64,000 nucleotides of DNA from Synechococcus sp. C9 (lineage in GTDB: Bacteria; Cyanobacteriota; Cyanobacteriia; Gloeomargaritales; Gloeomargaritaceae): contig NZ_JALAAD010000001.1 in the NCBI RefSeq assembly GCF_022984075.1, positions 1,468,455 through 1,532,454 of the forward strand, in the 5' to 3' direction. The position numbers were made by a program, and so were the translations under genes. The number at the start of each line of letters is the position of its first letter. Positions within the stretch are counted from its first letter, which is position 1. Under the pieces are notes generated by a model. The model did not search any database and had not been told where the DNA came from. It saw nothing but the letters and a program-made list of their open reading frames with translations. Below are positions 26,250 to 33,507 of the stretch, piece after piece.

Positions 26250-27301
26250 ATAAAAACGAACAGGAAATTTTTAAATTTAGAGTCAATCAAATTAAAGAGT
26301 ATTTAGCTCGACAAATTTCTGTCGACAATGCAGTTGAACTAGCAAAACAAATTGTAACAGGTGCAGAGGGGGGGAATGAGTTTGGTAAAAATAATTTTGA
26401 TTCTTGGTTAAGTGACCGTTTTATCCCTCAATTAGTCTGGCTTTCAAGTGATGATTATACCAGGGGAATTACACGAGCATTACCTCAAGCTTTACGATTC
26501 ACAGGTTCAGATTTTGGTAGTGCTAAACAGAGAGATTTTGGACAATTATGGATGGATACGACCAGAGGTTTATTAGGTGAAATAGCGGTTCAAAAATTCT
26601 TTAAAGACAAACTCAATACAGAGATAGAGCTGGATACTAGCATTGATCAGAATTTAGATGATTACATTACCACTGACATAAAGTTTGTCAAAGAATCCTC
26701 TGGTGCCTATCGCAATGCAAGAATCAATACCAGTATTAAAACAGGTAAGTTTAATGCCCGTTGGTTGGATGAATATAGTGCAACTAAAATTAACAAAATC
26801 GATGTTTTTATTTTTGTCCGATTAGGAATGCCAAAAGAACATTTTATTGCTTATCTCAAAAATATAAGTTTTTTACGAGATAAACTAATTCCCAGAGCAA
26901 TAGAGATTGGTGAAATTACAAATGAGCTGAGTTTAGGATTGTGGAATGCAATTCCAAATTTTGAACTCATTCCTGCCTATGTAGTCGGATTCTTAGCTAA
27001 GCAAAATTTACAACAGCCTATTCATTCGATTACCTTAGAAATCAAAGGAAAACCAGATTACCAACGAGGAGATACTACAAAAGATACCAGAAAAATCTAC
27101 ATCAAAAAAGGCATAGGTATATTTACTAAAAACAATGTATGTGCTCGACCAGAGTTCCAGCAACTTAATGTACCAGACAGTTTACCAATTTTAATTGCTG
27201 GTATTGAAAAACAGATTGATAACAAAGAACATTTCTACGCCAATACCGGCTCTTTTGATTATGGGATGGAAAAATGGCAATGCTTTGCACATATATTGTA
27301 A
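26246..27301 (+). CDS. Putative type II restriction endonuclease partner of the methylase
   Basis: Predicted protein of 351 aa with no family I can name with certainty. The call rests on tight coupling to the methylase (4-nt overlap), similar AT-rich composition and a plausible PD-(D/E)XK core: ...DDYITTDIKFV (Asp, spacer, Asp-x-Lys, near residues 138-148), followed by INTSIKTGKFNARWLD, a basic/aromatic segment often seen after the core strand in such enzymes. An upstream glutamate (GLLGEIAVQKFF) could be the extra acidic residue. It could also be a stability factor or another methylase-linked protein. Confidence 0.65.
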   Translation: MNKNEQEIFKFRVNQIKEYLARQISVDNAVELAKQIVTGAEGGNEFGKNNFDSWLSDRFIPQLVWLSSDDYTRGITRALPQALRFTGSDFGSAKQRDFGQLWMDTTRGLLGEIAVQKFFKDKLNTEIELDTSIDQNLDDYITTDIKFVKESSGAYRNARINTSIKTGKFNARWLDEYSATKINKIDVFIFVRLGMPKEHFIAYLKNISFLRDKLIPRAIEIGEITNELSLGLWNAIPNFELIPAYVVGFLAKQNLQQPIHSITLEIKGKPDYQRGDTTKDTRKIYIKKGIGIFTKNNVCARPEFQQLNVPDSLPILIAGIEKQIDNKEHFYANTGSFDYGMEKWQCFAHIL

Positions 27302-27316
27302 TGAACAATTTCCGAT

Positions 27317-28276
27317 ATGCCTAATGTCCTCTGCTACGGGCTTGCCCTCTGGGATATGCTGGCGGATCAAACCGGCATCCCCCGCAACCAGGTGCGTTCC
27401 TGGACAGCCTATGCCGGCGGGGCGGGGTTGAATGTCGCCTGTGGGTTGGGCGCATTGGGCGTGTCGGGGGCATTGATCGCTGGGGTGGGGCAGGATGAAC
27501 GGGGAAGCCAATTACTCCAGGTTTTGCAATCCTACCAAGTTTGTACAGATTACATACAAAAACTACCCTATCTGACCCGGTTGGTGGAGGTCATCCGCAG
27601 TCAGGAAGGGGAACGGGAATTTGTAGGATTCTATCCGCCCGATTGCCAGGAATTTGCCGATGGTTATATCACCTTTTTGGAACCTAATTTTATACCTAAA
27701 TGCGTGTATATTGAAGCCCTGATGTTAGCCTTTCCCCAGGCAAGAAAAACCGGTTGGCAATTGGTGCATTGGGCTTTAGAAAAGGGTTTAATGATTCTGG
27801 TAGATGTGAATTGGCGACCTGTATTTTGGTCAGATCACAAATTAGCGAAATCTCTAACTTTAGAATTACTTAAAAAAGTGCAAGCGGTAAAATTGACTAG
27901 TGAAGAAGCCCAATGGTTATTTAATAGTGATGATCTTAATAGCATTCACCAACAATGCCCGCATTTAACCCATATCTTCCTAACCCAGGGTGCCCAGGGC
28001 TGTGATTATCAGATCGGCGAATACCAAGGTCATTATCCCGCATTTGTAGTAAATACCATAGATACCACTGGGGCAGGGGATGCGTTTGTAGCAGGATGGC
28101 TACATCAATGGCTAACCTATGGGGAAACTTTAATAAGTAATGCAAATTTACTTAATCAAGCATTACGTTGGGCGAGTGCGGTTGCCGCTTTATCCACTAC
28201 CGCTCTGGGAGCCATTACCCAAGCCCCAACGGTGAATACAGTGCAGGCATTCCTGTCCGCCCAGCCCCTGGAGTGA
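27317..28276 (+). CDS. PfkB-family sugar kinase
   Basis: Predicted protein of 319 aa. It has the ribokinase-like fold, with the N-terminal substrate region AGGAGLNVACGLGALG and the C-terminal signature DTTGAGDAFVAGWL, which holds the anion hole and catalytic Asp near residues 249-256. It resembles fructokinase or ribokinase-type enzymes; the sugar cannot be named. Base composition returns to the genomic norm here, marking the end of the AT-rich restriction-modification insert. It starts 15 nt after that pair. Confidence 0.88.
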   Translation: MPNVLCYGLALWDMLADQTGIPRNQVRSWTAYAGGAGLNVACGLGALGVSGALIAGVGQDERGSQLLQVLQSYQVCTDYIQKLPYLTRLVEVIRSQEGEREFVGFYPPDCQEFADGYITFLEPNFIPKCVYIEALMLAFPQARKTGWQLVHWALEKGLMILVDVNWRPVFWSDHKLAKSLTLELLKKVQAVKLTSEEAQWLFNSDDLNSIHQQCPHLTHIFLTQGAQGCDYQIGEYQGHYPAFVVNTIDTTGAGDAFVAGWLHQWLTYGETLISNANLLNQALRWASAVAALSTTALGAITQAPTVNTVQAFLSAQPLE

Positions 28277-28337
28277 ACCACCCCCACGCCACCGCCGTCT
28301 AAAAGGATGAAACCCTTTGGATGGGAGATGAGATTTT

Positions 28338-28946
28338 ATGGGAGTAATGCGTTGCTTCGTTCCGGCTTTGGCCGCTACCTTGGCACTCGCTGGGGTGGCT
28401 CAAGCTGGAGAAGTCACCCTCACTGGGGAAAACGGTAAAACCGGCACCATCAATAGCCAACGCAACCGCACGGAAACCGGTTGGACGGTGGAACGCCTCT
28501 ACACCAACCCCCAGGGGCAGACCAAATCCGTGAATAAAACCGTTACCCCCACGGGCAATGGCACCGTCACCACGACCCGAAGCACCATCGGTCGCCAAGG
28601 GGATACCACCTTCAGCACGGGCATTTGGACAACGGATGGTAATGGGAATTACACCGGCACCGTCGAGCGCACCAACCGCCAAGGGCAAACCAACCCATAC
28701 CAGGTGAATGGTCAGCGGAGTCGCACGGAAACCGGGCGCACCAACCATGCCACCGTCACCGGCCCCAATGGGAACACCCGCTCCTATAGCCGGGTCGGAA
28801 GTTGTAACGGCGGAGTTTGCACCGGCACCACCACGTTTGACAACGGCAGTACCCGCACCGGCACCTTCGACCGTAACAACAACACCTTTGCGATTACCGG
28901 TCGCCAAGGCCGCACCCGCACCGGCACCTACCAACGCACTCGTTAA
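28338..28946 (+). CDS. Small secreted Thr/Gly/Asn-rich repeat protein
   Basis: Predicted protein of 202 aa. A signal peptide is clear (CFVPALAATLALAGVAQA, cleaved before GEV). The mature part is almost entirely Thr, Gly, Asn, Arg and Gln, with loose repeats such as TNRQGQTN, GRQGDT, GRQGRTRTGT and NGNTRS, and two Cys (SCNGGVC) that may form a disulfide. No enzyme motif is seen; a cell-surface or periplasmic structural role is a guess. It is followed 11 nt later by a Spy/CpxP-like gene, so the two probably form an operon. A GAGATGAGA sequence lies upstream of the start. Confidence 0.75.
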   Translation: MGVMRCFVPALAATLALAGVAQAGEVTLTGENGKTGTINSQRNRTETGWTVERLYTNPQGQTKSVNKTVTPTGNGTVTTTRSTIGRQGDTTFSTGIWTTDGNGNYTGTVERTNRQGQTNPYQVNGQRSRTETGRTNHATVTGPNGNTRSYSRVGSCNGGVCTGTTTFDNGSTRTGTFDRNNNTFAITGRQGRTRTGTYQRTR

Positions 28947-28957
28947 GGAGAATCTGC

Positions 28958-29401
28958 ATGAAACGGATGTTATTACCGGCTTTGTTGGGGTTAATGTTGA
29001 CCGCCCCTGTGGTCACCGCCACCCCCGCTCAAGCCCAATTTGAAGTGGCGCAACAGACTAAACGCAGAGGCCCGCTTGCGGATTTGAACCTCACCCCGGA
29101 GCAACAACAACGGATACAACAAATTCGCCAAAATTCCCGGAACCAAATGCAACAAATTTTGACCCCCGAACAGCGGCAACAACTCAGCCAACTGCCAGGT
29201 CAAACCCCGGAACAACGGCGAGCCACCATGAAAAGTCTCAACCTCACCGATGCCCAAAAACAGCAAATGAAGCAAATTCGCACCAGTACCCGTCAGCAAA
29301 TTGAAGCCATTCTCACCCCGGAGCAACGGCAACAACTCGAAGCCCGTCGGCAACAATGGCAACAACGGCGGGGTCAGCCCAACAACCCGAACAACCTCTA
29401 A
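28958..29401 (+). CDS. Spy/CpxP-like periplasmic protein with LTxxQ motifs
   Basis: Predicted protein of 147 aa with a signal peptide (MKRMLLPALLGLMLTAPVVT, cleaved after AQA). The mature part is helical and Gln/Arg-rich, with the family motif LTPEQ/LTDAQ four times (LNLTPEQQQRIQQI, ILTPEQRQQL, LNLTDAQKQQMKQI, ILTPEQRQQL), so it is a duplicated unit of about 60 residues. Spy and CpxP act as envelope chaperones or stress sensors in other bacteria. A terminator follows at 29448. Confidence 0.85.
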   Translation: MKRMLLPALLGLMLTAPVVTATPAQAQFEVAQQTKRRGPLADLNLTPEQQQRIQQIRQNSRNQMQQILTPEQRQQLSQLPGQTPEQRRATMKSLNLTDAQKQQMKQIRTSTRQQIEAILTPEQRQQLEARRQQWQQRRGQPNNPNNL

Positions 29402-29447
29402 TCCTCATCAGAACCAGGATTAAAAATCTAATGACAATGAAGCAAAA

Positions 29448-29475
29448 GCCCCCCGGATTTGGGGGCAATTTTTTT
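29448..29475 (+). terminator. Rho-independent terminator after the Spy/CpxP-like gene
   Basis: Perfect six-base stem GCCCCC/GGGGGC with a seven-base loop, followed by AATTTTTTTG. It lies 47 nt after the stop codon and ends the 28338-29401 operon. The convergent hpnH gene ends about 20 nt further on. Confidence 0.85.
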
Positions 29476-29496
29476 GCGTTTTTTGGGTGGAGTAAG

Positions 29497-30519
29497 CTAG
29501 CGACCAATGCCCAAGACCGTTGCTAAGGAGCGGGCCGCATTCCCCGGTTCCATCGCATCAATTGCTGCCGTGGGTTCATAACCACAATGCACCATACAGT
29601 CCCGACATTTGGGATTGCCGCTGGCACGTCCGTAGTTTTCCCACTCGGTGGTTTCCAATAATTCTTGATAGCTTTGGCAATGTCCTTCATTGAGTAAATA
29701 GCAGGGTTTTTGCCACCCCAAAACACTGTAACTGGGCATTCCCCAAGGGGTACATTCGTAGTCCTTTTCCCCCACTAAAAAGTCAATAAATAAGGGGTTA
29801 TGGTTAAAATTCCACTTGACCTTGCCCTGGCGATAGGGAGCCATAATTTCCCGGAATAACGCCCGGGTTTGTTCCCGTTTTAAGAAATGCTCCTGATCCG
29901 GTGCCCATTCATAGCTATAGCCGGGAGAAACCATCATCCCATCCACCCCCAATTCCGTGAGAAAATCAAATAATTCTTGTATATCTTCCGGCTTGGTGCC
30001 ATCAAAAACAGTGGTATTGGTGGTGACTCGAAAACCCGCTTTTTTCGCCGCTTTAATCGCACTGATGGCTATATCAAATACCCCCTTGCGATCCACACAT
30101 TTATCATGCAATTCCCGCATTCCGTCTAAATGCACGCTGAAGGAAAAGTAGGGAGATGGGGTAAATTTTGACAAACTTTTTTCTAACAAAATCCCATTGG
30201 TACAAAGGTAAACAAATTTGCGCCGTGCCACCAAACCCGCCACAATTTCATCAATTTGGGGATGCAGTAGGGGTTCACCGCCGGGAATTGCGACCACGGG
30301 TGCCCCACATTCTTCTACTGCCCGGAAACACTCCTCCGGGGTGAGATTGCGTTTGAGAATATCCACCGGATGCTGAATTTTGCCACAGCCCGAGCAGGCT
30401 AAATTGCAACGAAATAGGGGTTCCAACATCAAGGTCAGGGCGTACCGTTTGCGCCCCAACATCCGTTGCGTTACCAAGTATTTGCCCACTTCCAGAGCTT
30501 GCAACCAATGAATTGACAT
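29497..30519 (-). CDS. hpnH: Adenosyl-hopene transferase (radical SAM)
   Basis: Predicted protein of 340 aa from [12 protein letters not shown]. The radical SAM cluster is C-x3-C-x2-C in [11 protein letters not shown], with [10 protein letters not shown] as the SAM-binding segment and a C-terminal SPASM/DUF3463-like region containing several Cys ([12 protein letters not shown]). HpnH attaches the 5'-deoxyadenosyl group to hopene, opening the route to C35 extended hopanoids in the membranes. No squalene-hopene cyclase or other hpn gene is nearby. An in-frame ATG nine bases upstream is an alternative start. Confidence 0.92.
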   Translation of the reverse strand: MSIHWLQALEVGKYLVTQRMLGRKRYALTLMLEPLFRCNLACSGCGKIQHPVDILKRNLTPEECFRAVEECGAPVVAIPGGEPLLHPQIDEIVAGLVARRKFVYLCTNGILLEKSLSKFTPSPYFSFSVHLDGMRELHDKCVDRKGVFDIAISAIKAAKKAGFRVTTNTTVFDGTKPEDIQELFDFLTELGVDGMMVSPGYSYEWAPDQEHFLKREQTRALFREIMAPYRQGKVKWNFNHNPLFIDFLVGEKDYECTPWGMPSYSVLGWQKPCYLLNEGHCQSYQELLETTEWENYGRASGNPKCRDCMVHCGYEPTAAIDAMEPGNAARSLATVLGIGR

Positions 30520-30646
30520 CAGAACCACTCCTCAAAAAACACAGGGTTAAGCAATCTTAACGCTTTCTACCCCGATACTGTAAGGGATTTCCCCAGGACT
30601 GGCAAGGGAAAAGTTAAAATTCCAGCATGGTCAGCCCAGGTGTGTT

Positions 30647-31240
30647 ATGCAAACGGCGATGCCCATTTTCATCCCGCCTACATTACGTTGTACTGAAGAA
30701 CAGTTCAGGGAATTGGTGAAATTCAATCCCGATTTGCGCTGGGAATTAACTGCTCAAGGGGAAGTGATTGTCATGGCACCAACGGGGAGTGAAACGGGGA
30801 ATTATAACTTTGAATTAAATACGGATTTAGGAACTTGGAACCGTCAGCAAAAAATGGGGAAAGCCTTTGATTCCTCAGCAGGGTTTCGCTTACCGAATGG
30901 GGCGATTCGTTCTCCTGATTTAGCCTGGATTGCTCAGGAACGTTGGGAACAGTTATCTCCTGAACAGCGGCGACAATTTGCCCCAATTTGCCCTGATTTT
31001 GTCCTGGAATTAGTCTCCCCTGCGGATGATTTAGCCACTGTGCAAGCTAAGATGCAGGAGTATTTGAAAAATGGCTGTCGGTTGGGTTGGTTGGTCAATC
31101 CTGAAACCCGCAGTGTTACGATTTATCGCCCTAATGTTGCCCCTGAAATTGTCACTTTTGATGTGGTTCTTTCTGGGGAAGATGTTTTACCGGGGTTTAC
31201 TGTGGATTTACGGCACATTTTTGGAAGTGATGAACTGTAG
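30647..31240 (+). CDS. Uma2-family (DUF820) endonuclease-like protein
   Basis: Predicted protein of 197 aa. The PD-(D/E)XK-like core of the family is visible: RWELTAQGEVIVMAPTG, SPDLAWI and PDFVLELVSPAD, then MQEYLKNGCRLGWLVNPE. These proteins are extremely numerous in cyanobacteria and often lie near transposable DNA; the biological function is not settled. The last codon is directly followed by a dispersed repeat that supplies the TAG stop. Confidence 0.88.
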   Translation: MQTAMPIFIPPTLRCTEEQFRELVKFNPDLRWELTAQGEVIVMAPTGSETGNYNFELNTDLGTWNRQQKMGKAFDSSAGFRLPNGAIRSPDLAWIAQERWEQLSPEQRRQFAPICPDFVLELVSPADDLATVQAKMQEYLKNGCRLGWLVNPETRSVTIYRPNVAPEIVTFDVVLSGEDVLPGFTVDLRHIFGSDEL

Positions 31241-31338
31241 GGCACCCCTATCAATTCCAAGTTAGTGGTCACAGGGACACCCCCGCCCTTGGTTCTGGGT
31301 AATTATTGATGATTGGTTCAAATAAATAGAGGTTCCCT
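31239..31338. repeat. MITE-like dispersed repeat, family 2/1 hybrid copy
   Basis: Inverted ends AGGGCACCCCTATCAATT and AATAAATAGAGGTTCCCT match the family 2 termini. The inside holds CCCCCGCCCTTGGTTCTGG, resembling the core of family 1 (CCGTACTTGGTTCTGG). The left end lies inside the stop codon of the Uma2 gene (31238-31240); the right end is 20 nt from the end of the leftward dihydroorotase-like gene. Confidence 0.6.
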
Positions 31339-31357
31339 GTTTTTGAAATCGCTAACG

Positions 31358-32644
31358 CTACGCTATCAAAACCCAACGCACCCGTCCTTGGGCAACGCCA
31401 GGGAGAGGCAGTTCATCCGGGGGGACATCCTCCGGGGCAAACAGGGTTAATGCCATCCTTTGCCCAGGGGTCAACGTTACGGGCGGTTCCCCCAGACAAT
31501 GTAATGCTTTAGTACTTAGGGATGACCACAGTTCCCCGGCGGTGAGATGTCCCGGCGTTACCAATCCCGCCCAGAGATAACTTAATGCCACTCCCAACCC
31601 CGCTAACCGGGGGGGAGCCAGCCCAAAGGGCACCATTTTTTCCTCGTAGGTGTACGCCTGGTGGTCAATGGCAATGGCATCAATCACCCCGGTTTTTACC
31701 CCTTGAATTAATGCCAAACGGTCGGCGGGATTACCGAGCGGGGGGTCAAAGCGCAGATAGGGATTGTAATCCCCCAGGTGACTGCTATCCCACAGCAGGT
31801 GGGTCCAGGGGGTACTGGCGGTAATGGGTAACTCCGCATCCTTGGCTTGGGCAATCAATGCCACGCCCCGCTGGGTGGAAATCCGCATGAAATGCACGGG
31901 GGGAGCCATGTCTAGCTCGGTCAGGAGTTCCAAAATTGCTGTCAGCGCCGAGGTTTCTGCGGCAACCGGCACATCGGGTAACCCCCAGGTCAGGCTATGG
32001 GTTCCAGAGCGGGCAACCCCAGCCGGGTTGAGGTGAGGGTTGTGCGGCATGAGGGCGATGGGTTTTCCCAATGGTTGGGCGTAGATCAGCAATTGTTGCA
32101 GTAAACCCAGGTGAGTTAAGGGTCGTCCATCGCTGAACCCCGCCACCCCCGCCCGATGCAGTTCCGCCAATTCCGCCATCCGTTCCCCCCGCAACCCCTG
32201 GGTCAGTGCCCCCCAAAGCCGCCATTTCAGGGGTATTTGGGCGTGTTGTTCCTGCCACCCAGTGACCACCGCTGCCCGATCCACCACCGGTTGGGTTCCC
32301 GGCAAAAGGGTTAACCGGGTAAAGCCCCCCTGCACCGCCTGGGCGACCAACTGGCTGAGGGTTTCGCGCCCCTCGTAGCCTGGTTCACTACTTTGGCTGT
32401 ACACATCCACCAACCCTGACCCCAAAATGCACCCCTGCGCTGGGTATGCTGGCACCCCCTCTTCAACCGGTAACTGCGGTGCAATCCCCCGAATCCTGCC
32501 CTGTTCCAACCACACATCGGCGATTTCTTCCCGTTGTCCCACCGGGTCCAGCCAGCGCACCTGCCGGAGAATCAGGTTAGTCTGGGGACTCAGGACTCCA
32601 GTCGGTAGCCCAAATCCCGCAGGAGATGAGGGGTCTGTCGCCAT
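31358..32644 (-). CDS. Dihydroorotase-like protein with degenerate metal site
   Basis: Predicted protein of up to 428 aa of the amidohydrolase superfamily, closest to dihydroorotase (LILRQVRWLDPVGQRE, GSGLVDVYSQSSEPGYEGRE, GGFTRLTLLPGTQPVVD). The metal-binding HxH after PG(L/F)IDxH is replaced by YSQ, while His in HFMRIST and Asp in IAIDHQAY remain. It is therefore probably not a normal dihydroorotase; non-catalytic homologues are known as partners of aspartate transcarbamoylase. The start is uncertain: the only ATG (32644) lies 55 nt inside era, while similarity begins near the era stop, where only CTG codons occur. The open frame further upstream is a shadow of era. Confidence 0.75.
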   Translation of the reverse strand: MATDPSSPAGFGLPTGVLSPQTNLILRQVRWLDPVGQREEIADVWLEQGRIRGIAPQLPVEEGVPAYPAQGCILGSGLVDVYSQSSEPGYEGRETLSQLVAQAVQGGFTRLTLLPGTQPVVDRAAVVTGWQEQHAQIPLKWRLWGALTQGLRGERMAELAELHRAGVAGFSDGRPLTHLGLLQQLLIYAQPLGKPIALMPHNPHLNPAGVARSGTHSLTWGLPDVPVAAETSALTAILELLTELDMAPPVHFMRISTQRGVALIAQAKDAELPITASTPWTHLLWDSSHLGDYNPYLRFDPPLGNPADRLALIQGVKTGVIDAIAIDHQAYTYEEKMVPFGLAPPRLAGLGVALSYLWAGLVTPGHLTAGELWSSLSTKALHCLGEPPVTLTPGQRMALTLFAPEDVPPDELPLPGVAQGRVRWVLIA

Positions 32645-33507
32645 TTCGGTTCCACTTTCACAAACAGTTCCAGGTACACCGGTCCGCTGACCAATTTTTG
32701 CATCTCTTGGCGGGCGTGACTGCCAATGGTTTTCAGCATTTGCCCCTGATGACCGATGATAATCGCTTTCTGGGAGGGGCGTTCTACCACAATCGTGGCG
32801 AAAATGCGGGTGATTTGCGGGGTTTCCTCCACCCGGTCCACCACCACCGCCACCGCATGGGGCACTTCCTCCCGGGTGAGATGTAAGATTTGCTCCCGGA
32901 TCAATTCCGCCATGATGAACCGCTCCGGCTGATCCGTGACCATCTCCGGCGGGTAATAACAGGGACCAGGGGGCAACATCTGCAACAGTTGGGCGTGCAA
33001 TTCGGGAATCCCCTGCCCGGTGACGGCGGAAAAACGCAGTAAGGGTGCCGATGGAAGCAGAGCCTGATAACTGGCGGTGATCTGATCTATCTGATCTAAT
33101 TGAGCCGCTGGAACCAAATCCCGTTTGTTTAAGCCCAGCACTACCGGCGTTGGATGGCGCGCCAACCACTCGGCGATAAACTGATCCCCCGTGCCCGCCG
33201 GTTGGGAACCATCCACCAAAAACAACACCACATCCACCGCCCGCACCAGGGTTTGGGCATTTTTCACCAAAATTTCCCCCAGGCGATGGTGGGGTTTGTG
33301 AATGCCAGGGCTATCCACGAGGATAATTTGCCCCTGGGGTAGGGTGAGAATCCCCCGCAGGCGGTTACGGGTGGTCTGGGCGACTGGGGACGTAATGGCA
33401 ATTTTCTGCCCCACTAAAGCGTTCAACAGGGTGGATTTGCCCACATTGGGTCGCCCGAGGAGTGCCACAAACCCGGAGCGAAATTCCTGGGCAGGTTCGC
33501 CGCTCAC
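32590..33507 (-). CDS. era: GTPase Era
   Basis: Predicted protein of 305 aa. The G motifs are G1 GRPNVGKSTLLN near residue 18, G3 DSPGIH, G4 NKRD and G5 SAVTG, followed by the C-terminal KH domain (IIVGHQGQMLKTIG-like segment, read here as IIIGHQGQMLKTIGSHAR). Era binds the 3' end of 16S rRNA during small-subunit assembly. The start overlaps the cphA stop by 4 nt (ATGA), and the 3' end overlaps the presumed start of the dihydroorotase-like gene, so the three are probably co-transcribed. Confidence 0.96.
   Translation of the reverse strand: MSGEPAQEFRSGFVALLGRPNVGKSTLLNALVGQKIAITSPVAQTTRNRLRGILTLPQGQIILVDSPGIHKPHHRLGEILVKNAQTLVRAVDVVLFLVDGSQPAGTGDQFIAEWLARHPTPVVLGLNKRDLVPAAQLDQIDQITASYQALLPSAPLLRFSAVTGQGIPELHAQLLQMLPPGPCYYPPEMVTDQPERFIMAELIREQILHLTREEVPHAVAVVVDRVEETPQITRIFATIVVERPSQKAIIIGHQGQMLKTIGSHARQEMQKLVSGPVYLELFVKVEPKWRQTPHLLRDLGYRLES

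Noticed and set aside
32645-33169. N-terminal 175 residues of a 603-aa leftward frame ahead of the dihydroorotase-like gene
   Set aside because: It is the same-strand shadow of era in another frame, with Gly-rich composition and no family similarity.
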